64,000 nt of DNA from Aculops lycopersici (Eukaryota > Arthropoda > Arachnida > Trombidiformes > Eriophyidae), in contig WNKI01000002.1 of NCBI GenBank assembly GCA_015350385.1, forward strand, positions 932,491-996,490, written 5' to 3'. The translations under genes were made by a program, and so were the position numbers. The notes under the pieces were generated by a model. The model was not told where the DNA came from and searched no databases. It saw nothing but the letters and a program-made list of their open reading frames with translations. Positions 21,301 through 34,737 of this stretch are shown here, piece by piece (within the stretch, counting starts at the first letter, position 1; each line of letters opens with the position of its first letter).

Positions 21301-24300
21301 CAGAAGAGTGAGAGGAAAGTTGCGTTGGTTTGTTTAGTCGGTTTTGTTGTTTGCATCGCTCACTTTCATGTTGCCATTTAGTTGGCTGGCTGGCTGGCCG
21401 GCCGGCAACAACGGGAGCCAACGAGAAGCAACAAGAGCGCTCAATTGGCCATAGGGAAGTCACGTAGTGGGAGTATTTAATGTTGCTGATGATGATGATC
21501 CCGATCGCGCTGCTGGTGGTTGCCGGGTTGACGGTCAGCTGACGCCACCTGGCGGAATGTCGTCGCCTCACTGGTGGCGGTTGTGGAGGTACTGCCGCTG
21601 CTCATTTGCAAGTTCCGAGTTGAAACTCGACTCGGATCGACCAACACACTGCTACGCTGTAGCGGCTCGTTGCATTTAAATTGACCGGCGCGAGCGAGAT
21701 GATTTATGTCGCGCAATGATGCCACTCGAGGGGAAAACTCTCGCAAGTTTCATCGTCAAGTGGCCGCTCGTTTCGGCGCCGACGATCGACGGTATCGGCG
21801 ATTTTTGCCTCCTCCTTTTTTCTGCAAAAAGTTACGCAAAACCCACTGGCCAAGAGGCAGAGGCCGCGAGAAAGTTTTCTTTCTTCCCCCGTTTCTTGGC
21901 TCGACTCCTACACTCGCTTGCTCACTCCTCCATCGCTTCCGGCGCTAAAGATGGATAAGAAGACAGTAACAAAAACAACAACTGCAAGCCAAATTCATCG
22001 CACGTACCAATCGGCCACTCGCCAGCGCAGGAAGACTTCTAGGTGAGCTGACTGATAGAGACACCAGCGCCAATGGCAACTGCAACACCAAAACTAGTGC
22101 GCTAAGTGCTGAACTCAATGCTGAAACTGAAGCCTTGAACTTTTGCGCCGCCGCCGCCGCTACTGCCTCGCTCGCTGAAGTCGAGCAAAAGTAGCAACAG
22201 CAGCAGCAGCAATAGCAATTGCTGCAACCGAACGCGATTTGCACTTCCGGTCAGCAGCCGGCAACATCACGTAGCGCAGAGAGAAGAGTTGCCCACTATG
22301 CGCGCTGCCTCCAGCTTCAGGCGCCCGGAGTCGGCTGTCTGTTTGCGCTAACGTTCATTAGCTTCATTATATAAGCGCCAGTCTGTCTCTCTATCTATCG
22401 TCTGCTTTGCTGACTGACCGGCCGGCTACTTCCGCTTCGATTGGATTGGATTAAACTGGCCCGTTGGGTTTTAGTTGAGTTTGAGCCGCACTGCTGGTTG
22501 CGTTTCCACGGGCTCAGCGTTGGTTTCGTTGGCTTTGGGTTGCTGCCATGTGGGCGGCCAGTTTAGTCTGGTCCGCTTCGATCGTCGCCAACTCACGGCA
22601 GCCACGCCGCTAGGCGACGCCCAATCGCCAATGAAGTTTGGGGCCGAAAGTTGGTGGCAACGAGAGCGGAAGCCAATGGAAGCTGGTGGTAAAGTATTAA
22701 ATTGTTGGCTAATTTCACATTCACACAACACAACTTTGCGCACAAAGTGACAGCCAATAGAGAGTGGGTTTCGTTTACGTTCAGTTAGAAAGAGAGTCGC
22801 GAAAGTTTAGTTTAGTTTAGTCGAGAGACCTTAAGGGGCGAGATTTTTCATTTCGGTCACATAGTCGCGACTCGAGTGGTCAGTTTCTGTTGCGATTTGA
22901 TTATCGTTTGTCATTGCGTCGTACTTGCATTGTCACTTGGAGACCGCACTCCAACCTCTCGCACGTCGGATATTGGCCATCTACCAATGACATTACACTC
23001 GACTGATCACCGCATCACATTGCGCTTTCTACTGCAGGGAAAGTGAGTTACAGAGAGAGAGGGAGAGTGACAAGTTTTAAAATCTAACGCCACTACTATT
23101 TGCTTTTGCTGGTTTCGAACTTTCGGGCCGAAAAACCGGCCACCATTAGACTACTCCATCCTCTCCAGTTCATTTGAATGTTGCCAACGGCGCCTCTGGA
23201 CCTAGCGACTTTTTGAACCCAAACTGGTGCAACGCAACGAAACGCAACCCACACAAACGCACGTGAGCTTCCACATGGAAGGGAGGAAGCGAATTGCACA
23301 ATCAAATGGATGGTAAATTTGATTACGCAAATCATTAATCAACTTGCGCCTTTTTCCGGCCCCCAACCTTCAGCCTCGAACCTCGAACCTCCAGGATTCA
23401 GCTCCATTTGCAATCGGTAAGCGCGAGTTGTCTGCTTTGTGTGCGCCTCCAACTTTACGCACGCAGCCGCAGCTACGCGCGCCACTTTCAGCGGCCAGAA
23501 GAAAGTAGTAACCGGAAGTGGCCGCCGCCATCTCGGTTTCGTTGCAGTCCAGTGGGCTGGCTGCAATTTGGTATTGCGTCATCTTATGTAAACTATGCAC
23601 GGGTCTCTCCATTGCAGCTTGATTTTCAAATCTAGATAAACAGACCAGACAATAGTCGGTCTGCCTAATTAATGGCCATCTGAGAATCGTTTCGTGGGCA
23701 GCCAAAACAAAGTAAAAAAGAATCCTCCGATTTGCGAAGCCCCTTTGACCTTTATGTGGATTTTTCCTCACCACATATTAGCATTGATCGCGGCACTGCG
23801 TCTATTGGCTCGCGAGTGAGTGAGTGTAAACAAGTGAGAGTTGCGCGAGAAAGAATGTCGCCCGTTATCTGCATCAGCCGGCGGATCTCTTTGCTCTTTT
23901 CGCTTTGATGCTCGGTGGAGTGCTTGCAAAATGAGCGATCTAATTCGATGTCGGCGGCAAACTCAATCGCCGCCGCCACTGATACTAAACTAGAGAAGCT
24001 CGCGGTCTCGGCTAATTCAAGTGGACATGCAAACTACTGGGCGAGCGCGTATGCAAATCGAGTCGAAAACTAGAAGACGACCACGACCACGACCATGACT
24101 AAGGCGGCGACAACGATGGGAATTGAATCAACAGCCTGGCAAGTGGACACACTCGGCTGGCTTGTTGGCTTCGTGTAGTTTTAGTTGTGGTTGCGGTTGT
24201 CGTGTTGCGTCGGCGCTTGTGTTTCATTAAAACTCACTAGCAACAACTTTGCTCAAGCCAAAGTTTGTTTACTTTTGGGTAACTCGAGCTCCGAGTTTCA

Positions 24301-26264
24301 AGCACTCGAACTTCGAATTTCGACGAACGACATAGTGGCGGCGGCGGCCACTTGCGCCGCCGTTGCTCTGTTGGTAGTACATTCCCCTCATTCAATTAAA
24401 AGGGGAAAAACCTCCATAGAACCACAAACTTCCGACCCCTTAGGAAAATTTCAACACAGGGAAAACCGCAACGACGAACCAAGAGGACAAGTCGAGTGTC
24501 ATTATCAATAATAAATCAATGGGAGGACAAGATAGCATCTGAATGTCGCCGCGTCCAATTCAACTTCAAGTTGCGCTTGTTTTGCTCTTTGGATCTCACT
24601 TGTGGTCACGGTTTTGTTGTGGTGGCGACGCCAACGCCGAAACTCGCAGCTCTCACCAATAGAATTGCCAACCAAAAGGCTGACAACGCGACGAGAATTT
24701 ACTCCCCAGAGACTGACCTTAAAATATCATTTTTGGGAGCGCCAATATATAAATAGTCAGCAAGCAAGTGGCCACTTAATTCCAATTGTAGCTCGACTAA
24801 CGGGACATCGACGCCAACGACGAAGCTCGCCACTGCCACAAGAAGATAGATCGTCGCGCTTGAAAAGAGCAGCCGCACAGGTGAGCCAAATGGCCAGCGA
24901 GCGAAACAATTAATCACCATCACGTTCCGTTTCCAAATTCACCGATAGGTTTTAGGAAAACTTTTGGCAATATTCTAACCAAAAGTATTTTTCCTCCTCT
25001 CTCTCTCTCTTCCGAATCTCGACTCGACTTGAACTTTGCTCAGCTAAAACAAACGAAAGTTCAATGTAATGCGCGAATAGGTTTTGCGAAAAAACTTTCA
25101 ACGTCAAACTTGTAAGTTGCGCTCATTTAAAGTGGCAAAGTCAATTGTGTGATCGATCGGCCGTCAGAGGGGATCCCAAAAATTGGCCTGTAAACTCTGG
25201 AGACTCTCACTCTGCGGTCACATTTTTAACCAAACCAACTATCCTATTCCCTGTCTCGTTTGTTGCAACAATATGGCAGCAGTTGGCCGAAGGCCAAGTG
25301 AGCGGCTCGCATCACAAATCGACTGCCGACTATTAGATGGCCAAATATGACAGCGGAACTGCTGGCAAAGCTTTGTGAGCAGCCGCTAAATACTTTGCAG
25401 AGTGTCGACTCTTGTCCCCGTCTCCTTATTCGAGCTACATAGTCGAAGACCGGCGATAGTGGCCACGACGACGCCGATAAATAGAATCCGCATCATGGAC
25501 AAGAGATTAGCGGAAAAGTTGAGGTGCAGCGGCGGCGCTACATTTAGCAGCCAACTAAAGGTGGATAGTGAGACACTAATTCCATCTTTTACGTTGTCGA
25601 TCATCATCGGCGCAGGTAATGCGATTAATTCATGGGATTGTATCAGATCATAATCATGAGCAACGGCAAATAGAATTTTATAGATAGATCAAAAGGCAAA
25701 AGTCACCAGGTAAAAGCGAGAATTTCGCTTCATCTCGCGGATTTATTTCAGCCAGATAATCAGATGGACCAACAAATATAAATACAAACACGAGAAAGAT
25801 CAAAAAATTTCAGCTCAAAAAGGAAGGTTCATGATCACAATCATAATCAGGATCACAACTCAACATTGCAACCCGAATGATCAGCAATGTAATCCGATCT
25901 TTTCTTCGTCTGTTTGTTCCCTTTACATTTGAATTTGCATATTTCCACTCGCTCAACCATCGAGCTTCTGGCAACTTCCGTCGCATGCAAAAATCATATC
26001 ACTTGATTTCTCGTGACTCTCGACTCTCTGTTTGTCCACTTATCTATTTGGATGGATTCTTCTTAGCTTTGCATTGTGTTTCGTCGTTGTTCGCGTGAAT
26101 CCGTTGAGTAGAGTTTAGTTAAACTTGACTACTAAACTTTGACTCGTAAGCAAAGGAACGCATTACGAAGAAGCCGTTGCAAGTTGCAACCACCTGCCTC
26201 GTCGATCTGATCTCAACGCGCCGAGATTCGGGCAATTTGATTGATTTTTGATCATCATGGATGT

Positions 26265-26290
26265 GGCGGCGGCGGCGGCGGCGGCGGCGG
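26265..26290. repeat. GGC trinucleotide run
   Basis: About 26 bp of perfect GGC repeat. It sits in a short frame beginning ATGGATGTG that would encode poly-Ala and ends at a donor-like GCAG|GTAAAT, but nothing else supports a gene. Confidence 0.9.
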
Positions 26291-28006
26291 TATTGTCGAC
26301 AATCGCAGGTAAATTCAATCGCACGGGTAATCCGAAAGCCCGGAGATCGGCTTCCTCTCTCTCTCTCTCCATTTATCTGTCCGATTGGACCAACTCAAGA
26401 TTTACTCAGATCACACACCAATCGACGAGACCAAACAGTCGCCGTGTCGCTTGTCCTTTGGCGCATCAGGTAGATGCGCCTCCGATAAGCTAGCGAGCGC
26501 AAAGGCAAGCGCCGGCGCCACTTGTTGTTGGCCAGGCAGCAAGCACAAAAAGCCAGGCGACGAGTCTTGGTCCACCTGATCGCCCACTAATCGGCCGCTG
26601 AGGTTGCGACTGCCGTGGCCAGGTGAGATGCAAATGTAAATCCGCCGAGTTGAGTAGAGCGACGAGGGAAACTTTGTGTATTTAATCTCCACTTTTGCTC
26701 TCTCCCTCTGCTCACCTCGGCAAATTCGGCAGTCAAGACCAATGGCTACCAATGGGCGACCCTGCGGCAAGTGCCGTTTACATTGAACACAAACAACATG
26801 CGAAAGCGCCACTTGTCGTCGCTGCTCATCGTTGCGTAAGCTGAACTTGAAAATCATCTCACCAACAGAATCGCGAAAGAGGAGCGCTTTGGACCAGGTG
26901 AGCTGATTAGATTCGGAATAAGAATTAGAATTGGGATCAGGATTAGAATTAGAATTAGAATAGTTGCCTCAGTGGTTGCTGTCAATGTGTGTGCATGTGT
27001 ATTTAGTCTCTCTCGTCGAGCTTCCATTTCGGACAGGTTGTAATCTAGATGCTAGCATGCGGCAATAGAATCTTGCGGTTAGCCTACACTAACAAGTTGC
27101 TCCTCTTGCCAACTGTTTTAAAACTGGCCAACCAACTAACATTTGCAATGGACAAGCCGAGTATCCGAGACTCTAAGCTTAAGTCGCCCATTCATTCGTA
27201 TGCAAATGGGCGCCACGAACTCTTGCTACGGCAATGTCCAGTGTTGTGTTTCTGCAAATCTAATGCTTATATAATAAGCTTCCACTTGACTCGCTGCTCT
27301 TGCTCTTTCATTCCAACCAACTCAAGTTCAGAGTCCCGATTTTTCCGTTCGCTAAAAGTCATCCGCAATTCACGTTCCAAACTTCTTTCGTTCAGTTTGA
27401 TCATCATGCCGCAACGTGAGCTCATCAAAGCTCTCGGTTTTAGTTGCTGTAGTTCTAGTTATCAGTGGCTTTGTTGTTGCTGCCGCTGATGTCATTGTTG
27501 TATGCTCGTCATCGTGGTTGCATTTTGAGTTAACTGGAGGAGAGGTGCATTGTTTACATTGTGTCCCATCACAATCAAAAGCGACGACGATGAGTCTCTT
27601 AAACCAAATTTAATTTACTTTAACCCACACTCTTGTGTAGGCTACATGCCTCGCACAACAGCGCGGCCCACCTGTTGGCGCACCGTGAGCGCGCCGCCGC
27701 GTGGTCGGCAAGTGATGCTGCACCACTTGTTGCAAATGTTGTTGTCGTTGTGGGAATCTCCCTGAAGTCGTACATGAGAGAAGGTAGAGCAATGTGAATA
27801 GGTAAGATGAAATGAAATTCCGCGAGGTAAGAAGATCAACTGACTGGTCGAATGCTTAAGAGCGACCGAATGGAATCTCCCATTCGGTCCCATGAGCTGG
27901 ACTCTCTCGCTTTACCTGAGCGCGCGCGTTCTATTTGTTTTGGCCCATTAAATTGAATTCTTAGCCGCGGCCGCAGCGGGACCAACTGGCGAGCGGCCAG
28001 CGACGA

Positions 28007-28904
28007 CAGGTAAGTGGATTGAGTGCCATTGTGTGCATGTGCGTCTCCTGTACCTGCCGACCAAAGCCGTCCTGCCACCACTGCGATTTATTGCGGCTCA
28101 TGGTCTCCATTTCCCAGTTGCTAGTCCCATAGCTACACTAACAGAAGACGAAAATACTCATATACTACCGAAAGTCTGCCACTTAACGAGGCGACCAACG
28201 AAGTCGTTTACCTGCAGACAAGGCTATCGGCTCTTCTAATCAACTACCTGCTCAGTCCAACATCATCTCTCTCTTCCTCTTGCTTTCGAACCATTGAGCT
28301 GGCGCCTCGGCTACTTGGATCCAACTTTTATCCATCGGGCACACAACACTAACAAGTAAGCGATGAATATGATAATTTCTTTCTCTCTGGACCCATAAGG
28401 AAAATAAAGTTGGCCGCTTGATGGGGGGTACAGTCGATCTATCTCGGTTTAGTAACCCACCTACCTGCCTACCTGTTGCCCGCTTGCACTCTATTAATAC
28501 GGAGATAGTACTACCTGGTGGTGGTGGTGCTATCACCTTATTGCTGATGTTGGCCAAGTTTAAGTTTATTTTGAGCGCTCTAGCTTTGGGACCAATCAAA
28601 ACACATAATGATCTGGCTCGCTTATTGGTCTGCTCATTTGGCCAACCAACTACCTGCGGCTGTCGCCACTAAATACTCGCCGCTGCTGCCACTTTGGGCG
28701 CCGCAACCAGTAGAGTTCCAGCAACAGGAGAAATTAATAGTTTTATGCTTGCATTGTACCTGCAGATGGGAGTTGTAGTTCCTCCTTCGTCCGTAGATTA
28801 GATAGGAAATTGATCGCCTGCTCGGCTGCTGACTATGAACTTTTTCCACAAATGACCATCCAAACTGATGAACTGTGAGCTGCTAATGGTTCCCTTGTTA
28901 CCTG
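28007..28904. promoter_or_regulatory. homotypic cluster of CAGGTA/TACCTG sites
   Basis: Ten copies at 28007, 28051, 28209, 28245, 28462, 28470, 28512, 28651, 28757 and 28899, nine of them as TACCTG on the plus strand. Equal-base expectation for a 6-mer on both strands over 0.9 kb is about 0.4. CAGGTA is the core bound by Snail/ZEB-type zinc fingers and, with an added G, by insect Zelda. An enhancer is an inference; the same letters also resemble splice donors (CAG|GTA) of the minus strand. Confidence 0.35.
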
Positions 28905-29513
28905 GCTGCCCAAGATTAGCAACAGCTTCCACAAGTGGGAGTCGGCGATTACGTAAATCAAACTCTCGCGCCGCCACCGAAGCCACCAAAGTCGCTGGCG
29001 CCGCCAGGTGAGCCTAATTTATTGCCCCTCGATGTCTAGTTAATCTATTTGCAAAAGGCTAACCCTTAGACTTCTCTCCAGCTGAATGTTAAGTATTAGC
29101 TTGGCTCACCTGGTATAAGAGAAACAATTAAGCAAGAAGATGAGATTGGCATCATCACGGTTGCTTTCGCATCATACCTCTGCCGCAGCGGCCAACGACT
29201 TGTCATACAAAGAAGAAGGACATCGAGAGAGAGGGAGCGAGTCGATGAAGGAAATGATCGTTGTGCCATTCGAAACCAATGGCACAACTGGCGCCATCAG
29301 GTGGCCAATGGCCAGAAAGATTTGCTCACAACTTTTCGAACAAAAAGCAAACATTGAAAAGTTATGCAAATTAATTTTACCCTCCGAACTGCACTTTATT
29401 TACTTTCCTCTCTTGTGCTCCTTTGAAAAACACTAAAAATATATCGACCATGCGCCGAGTATATTTACCTGTCCGATTGCATAACTCGGGCGTCGATCTA
29501 ACGCGATCTTCAT

Positions 29514-29555
29514 CGAAAAGTTAGTCAATTGGAGCAGCAATTGACTAACTTTTCG
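29514..29555. repeat. perfect 18-bp inverted repeat with 6-nt loop
   Basis: CGAAAAGTTAGTCAATTG (29514-29531), loop GAGCAG, and its exact reverse complement (29538-29555). The outer flanks are only loosely complementary. It would form a stable hairpin in RNA or a cruciform in DNA. It is shorter than a typical microRNA precursor. Confidence 0.9.
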
Positions 29556-32500
29556 CATTCATCATAAGCGAGCGTCAGTTGATTTAATGAACTGGCCACG
29601 CGGACGTGACATCCCGAAAAATGTCAAAAACAAAATGGTTAACCCGGCACCACTTGGCCCAGTTCATTAACTTGACCGTTAACTCAGTTAACTTTTTCAC
29701 TTCAATCCACTGCAGTCGATTTCTGCTCACTTGACTCCACAACACCAGCCACTTGGGCTGACAAACTCGTCGCCAACGCCAACCGACGACAAGTGTTCTT
29801 TTTGGCTGCGAGGTGGTCGCATCGGAAATCCCGATGAGCTAAGCCCTCGATCTATTAGGCTGCCTCTGGTTTAGCTTGTTGGAGAGGAAAGTGTAAACAA
29901 GCAAAAGTGTCACGGTTAAAGTGGTGGCAGCTTGTTGGCGCCAACGTTGTGATTAACTGCCTGTTAGACTGGGAGTAGATTAATCGAGAGCATAATTTGT
30001 ATGCATCTAAGGGGCGAAAAAGTCTCTCAAAAAAGACACAAGAGTCACCATGAGAAGCATTGGACGAAATTGGAGCATCTCATGGTCGCAGACTTGGAGA
30101 GAGGGGGACTTGAATCATACCAAACTTCTCGACTAGCCACTTGGTTCTCATTATGTCGCCGCCATTCGAGTAGAAGGAGTCCATTAGCGGGGTGGGTAGC
30201 TCACTAACTGCGAGCAGTTGCTTGCACAACCAACCACTCGTTTTTGCTCACAGGTGATGGCTGGCTGGCTGCTTGGTCGAGAGAGATTATTTATGGTCTG
30301 TCGACTCCCTCGCCTCTTCAACTTGTCTCCAGATTTCTGATTTTTGATTCCTGATAACTACTCAAGCTTACAACAACTTTGCTCAAAACTTCTGCTGAGC
30401 ACCCATCATAGCGAGCGAGACAATCGACAACCTGTTTGGCATTCATGTGCTCACTTTACTTTGCTTGGTTTCCGAGAGATTTGAAAGTGTCGGGGGTGAA
30501 ATGAGCAAAGGAGACAAGATCAATTGGGTTACTTACTCAACTTGGAAATTCGATTTTCAGCATCAAAACTTTCCAAATTTCCAATTCAAACTGTGAACGC
30601 TAAACGTTGAACGATCCAATTTATTCCAATTGACCACACTAAACTGGCAGTCAATTAAAGTATGACGAGCTCACATGTATAATAAATATATATAGTCGCA
30701 GTTTGGCAGTGCAATTAAGCGCACGAATGCCTCAGTTACCTTTGACCAACTCGGTTGCTCATCTTATTTTGCAACTTTTAGCTCGCCAACTAGGTCTCGG
30801 CTTTTGGTCAGCCACTTGAGATTCAGATTAGATTGTCAATCATCCGGGAGGAGGGTAAACTCCCACCGCCGATACCCAAGAAGCATAAGACAGAACGAAA
30901 GAAATCGGTCACTCAGAAAAAAGATAGATAGTTGGATAACCAGCAACAACAAGTAGTTTAAATAGCAAAAATCTACTACTCATACTGTTACTTGTTGATG
31001 ATCAACTACAACACAAGCAAACGTGCGACTCAACGCGCGCGCGACTCAATTAACAAGCAATAAAACTCACTCAAGAATTGGTCAAAATAAATAACGACTT
31101 GCAAAGGTAGTTAGTGTTGCAGGCAGGTAGTTGGCTCAATTAGTTTGCCTGCTGGTGGTTTTAGTTGCGACGGTTGCCACAATATTCGGCAAACTTGCTG
31201 AAGACTACCACTCGGCTGATGATATTGATATGCGCTCCCAAGTTTGCCTCGCTCAGATCTAGAGGAAAAACAGAGCAACCAAAATCAACTAAACCTGCCT
31301 AGCTCCAGCCCAAAACACTGATTTTCTGTGGCGAGAGGCGACTAGTTGCTCTTGTTTCTTACTGTTGTCCTTACTGTTTGTTTGACTTATCCACTGCGAA
31401 GAGGCAGAAGAGATGAGGAGAAGACGAATGAGAAGAAGAAAAAGTTACCTGTAAAGTTACGACTAGCTCAGTTCAGTTTGATTCGGTTTGGTTTGGTTTG
31501 GTTCAATATAACTAGCAGCAGTGGTGGTGGTGTTTAGTTGTTGTGTCTCCCTCTTATCTACTGGAAACGATCAACTTGCGGGCGAGCTAATGATTTGGCC
31601 AACTAACTCGAGTTCAACTCACAAAACGACAGTCAGTTGGTCAGTCGAATTAATGTTAAAAGAGCAACAGTTTGTGGACTTAAACAAACTCGCACACTAA
31701 ACTGACCACAAGCGCGACGTCGACATCAACACCAAATTGGCTTGGCGCGTAGTTCAAGTTTAGTTCTATGTGTGTTGTTTTGATGCTTGGTTGGTTTGAC
31801 TTCCAAATAGAAAGTCCAAATTCGACTTTGAAACTTTAAAGATTGATGATAACCTGCGATGAACTAACAGCATTTAGAGCAACGAAGGAGGAGGAACTAG
31901 CATTAATCCGAGAAAAGGTAGGCGACGCATCGAATGGAATCGCATCGCATGGTCGTCAAGTCTTCTGCTTTTTGGCATACTACTCGAGGCAACGCATTCA
32001 CAGACACCAGTTGATCGAGCCACGACCAAGCAAACACACCTCGTCGACCTCACAGATGGTTGATACCTCATTGTATGTAGCTTGTTCAAGTTCAAATTTG
32101 AGAAAGAATCCACCTGTTTAATTATAGTATCACATTTCAATGAGTAAAAAAATTTGCCACCCCAGCGAGCGTATCCCCTGCGCTCACAGGTAACTCGTTA
32201 TCTCTCAGTGCAATAATCTTTCAGTTGTTTTGGTCAGTCCGTTGAGTCTAATGATTAGGTAACTCTGATGTCGAATGAGTAGCCGAAGCGGCAATAGTTT
32301 AGCTGATTAGTTTACTACCAGCAAACAATTTGGCCACCAACGACCACTGATCAGTGGACGACGATGAAAATTTGCACGCACTACAACTCGTTTACCAAAT
32401 GGCCTCTAGCCCCAAGCGGCTGAGTTGGCCATTTGACTTACACAGCGAGCTCAGTTATGCAAACGTGCAACATTCAGCTTGCGTTCAGAAACGAATGGAC

Positions 32501-34414
32501 AATTTGCAATGTCAACTGTATTCGACTGACCAGCTTACACGTAGAGTTTTGGCCTCGTCAATTGAATCTTTAATGCACCTTTAAACTATCCAACTTTACA
32601 AATGATTCCAACATAATGCCCGTTTGTGCTCACGTAGCGCAATAATGTCGTAGCCAACTCGCGTTGTCGCACTGGAATTTACCTTTGAAAACTAGAGCAA
32701 ACCACAGCGGCGGCGGCGGCGACGACGACGACGACAAACTTTTGGGCTTGACTTGGTCAACTATTTAGCTGCTGGTTGATCCACAACCAAAATGCCCACT
32801 AAACCCCAGCTTGCTAGCCTATGTTTGCTCTTTTCTCGTCTGTTCAACTGCTGAGACTGCGACTTCAACGAACAGAGACAAGACAAACAAAAGGGGGAAT
32901 CCAATTGTGTGCTGCCGCTAAACCAAAATGACCTCACCGTTTGGCCGACTGGCAAGCGTCAAGAAATATTACCCAATTTCCTCAGGCGCTTGTAAGCTAG
33001 AATTTACGTTAAGTTGCGTAGTAATAATGACTACGCCGCTTTGCGGCATTAAACTTCTATCTCGAGCTCGTCATAGTTTACCGGTCATTTTAGTCTAGTT
33101 TGGTTTGGTTTGGTTTAGTGAATGGAAAAGCGACTCATGAGCTCAAGCGTTCGCTTTTGTTCAAACTCGAGCCGGTATTCGGGGAAACCTCAAGGCAACT
33201 GGACAACTTTAAGCAAACCCTCCACCAACTACAACTACAACCACAACAACAATAGCTACAGCGATGGCAACACGCACACAATGAGACTGTGGCCCTTGAT
33301 GAGCCCCAGAGGTTTAAGGGTTGCGATCCAGTTATAATCATGCGGCCAACTTCCGTTTCCGGTGCTCGCGAGTTCAAGCAAGCTATTCTCTCCCTTCTCG
33401 ACTCTAGACGAGAAAAGGACGGGGCGAGACACAATTCAGAAACACAACAGACGTCTGAGTAAACTTGGTAATACTTTAACTTTAATACGCTCGCCTCGAG
33501 GCTCGAAAATTTTCCCTCCACCTCGCGAACCCGAGAGTCTCAGGTTTGCCAACTCCAAGAGCACAAACTCTGGGGACCTACTTGAGTCGTCAGGTCACAA
33601 TAGCGACGGCAATGGGTGTAGCAGCGGCATTAGCAATTGTAAGCCTTCAGGATATTTGCCCGACGATTGCAAACTGCAAGCCCATCGAATGTGTATATCC
33701 AATTGAGAGTTCAGCATACAAGCCGCCGAGCAAATGAGCAGCAGCGACAGCAGAAACAACAGCTTGGCCTGACAACCCCACTTCCGGTGCGCAAACACAC
33801 ATATTGGCTCCTGAGTTGTTGCTGCTACTGTATTAGTTGGCGTGTTTGCTATGAGGCAAGAGACTAAATAACTAAATAATCAGCAGCAACAACAACTAAA
33901 GACGCAGCAATGAAAACAAAACTGCCAACCCAACTGCTGATTGGCTTCTTCCGCTCAACTGCTCATCGCGCCACTCGCCTCCCTGATCTCCAACTTCTTT
34001 TCAACCAACTTTCTCGCCTCGAGCAACCGACTTGCAGTTTTGTGTTTGCTTATTTGCTTATAAATTTGTATCAATCGCCTCGATGTTTGAATGCCAAAAG
34101 AACAAACGATTCGATTAACTTCCGGTTCGCTGAGTAGATGAAGTATTGCCACTGAAATTTCTTTACAGGTATTCAAAACTTACCTGTACTATCGAGTGGT
34201 ACCATCGACATTGACATCTAGCTGTCATTCTTGTATATTTGTCATGCAAGTGATCATATAAAAAACTACCACTTGTTTGTGCCACACCCCTGCGACCAAG
34301 AGGGACAAATCTTTCAATATGAGCAGTGGTGCTGCCACCTATGTAGCGGCCGGTCGTCAATCATGTAATATGGCACACTAATTACAATTAGTTACATCAA
34401 CTCAACATATTGTC
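29556..34414. other. gene-poor region left of the retrotransposon
   Basis: No recognisable protein. It holds GGTTT repeats (31485-31500 and 33098-33117), an AC/GC-rich CGG/CGA run near 32706-32735, several CCACTTG words, and ACTTCCGG words near 33780 and 34118. TATA-like ATATAAAAAA lies near 34257. Short frames here look like chance. Confidence 0.5.
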
Positions 34415-34419
34415 GCTAG
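34415..34419. repeat. target-site duplication GCTAG, left copy
   Basis: GCTAG directly precedes the left LTR and is repeated exactly after the right LTR (40781-40785). A 5-bp duplication is usual for copia integrases. Confidence 0.95.
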
Positions 34420-34535
34420 TGTTACTAATTACATTGTCATCTGTAGTTTGAACTTCTCTCTCGAGAGAGACGAGCTTGTGCTCGTCTCTCTCTTCCAATA
34501 AAGTCAGTCCCAATATGTCCCTTGTCCGTTTAACA
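34420..34535 (+). repeat. left LTR (116 bp)
   Basis: Begins TGTTAC and ends TTTAACA (TG...CA). It contains a 13-bp hairpin (34463-34475 with 34480-34492, loop TTGT) just before AATAAA (34497-34502). It is identical by eye to the right LTR. No clear TATA box is visible inside it, so transcription may start from an initiator. Confidence 0.95.
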
Positions 34536-34551
34536 TGGTAGCAGGGAAAAC
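34536..34551 (+). other. primer-binding site
   Basis: TGGTAGCAGGGAAAAC immediately follows the left LTR. TGGTAGCAG is complementary to the CCA end and acceptor stem of initiator-Met tRNA, the usual copia primer. The match fades after about ten bases. Confidence 0.7.
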
Positions 34552-34642
34552 AATTTAACTTTTCTTTTTGTTGTTTTTTTTAGAAATCCTGTATTAACGT
34601 ATGCAGAAAAATTAGGACACCCAATAATTATTAGACCAAGAA

Positions 34643-34723
34643 AATCAAGACACCGACCAAAATCACAGACAATCAAGACACCACAAAATCACAGACAATC
34701 AAGACAAATCACAGAAATCAAGT
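34643..34723 (+). repeat. degenerate tandem repeat in the retrotransposon leader
   Basis: About three imperfect copies of a 20-28 bp unit built from AATCAAGACACC and AATCACAGAC, in the untranslated leader before the ATG at 34738. It may have a packaging or translation role, but nothing shows this. Confidence 0.75.
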
Positions 34724-34737
34724 TAAAAAATCGACCT

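Larger units (their letters stand above)
18336..29513. other. gene-poor region
   Basis: No frame resembles a known protein. An unrecognised frame after a CCCACAG acceptor-like site, 18769-18961 (+), could be an exon but has no support. TATA-like words occur at 19902-19912, 22368-22375 and 24746-24756. Other content includes a GGC run (26265-26290), GTTTA repeats (22804-22820), GAATTA-type repeats (26925-26965), frequent CAAGTGG/CCACTTG words, and ten CAGGTA/TACCTG words between 28007 and 28904. It may be regulatory DNA or a long intron. Confidence 0.5.

Noticed and set aside
23370..23774. 134-residue minus-strand frame
   Set aside because: No motif or homology recognised, and no splice or promoter support.
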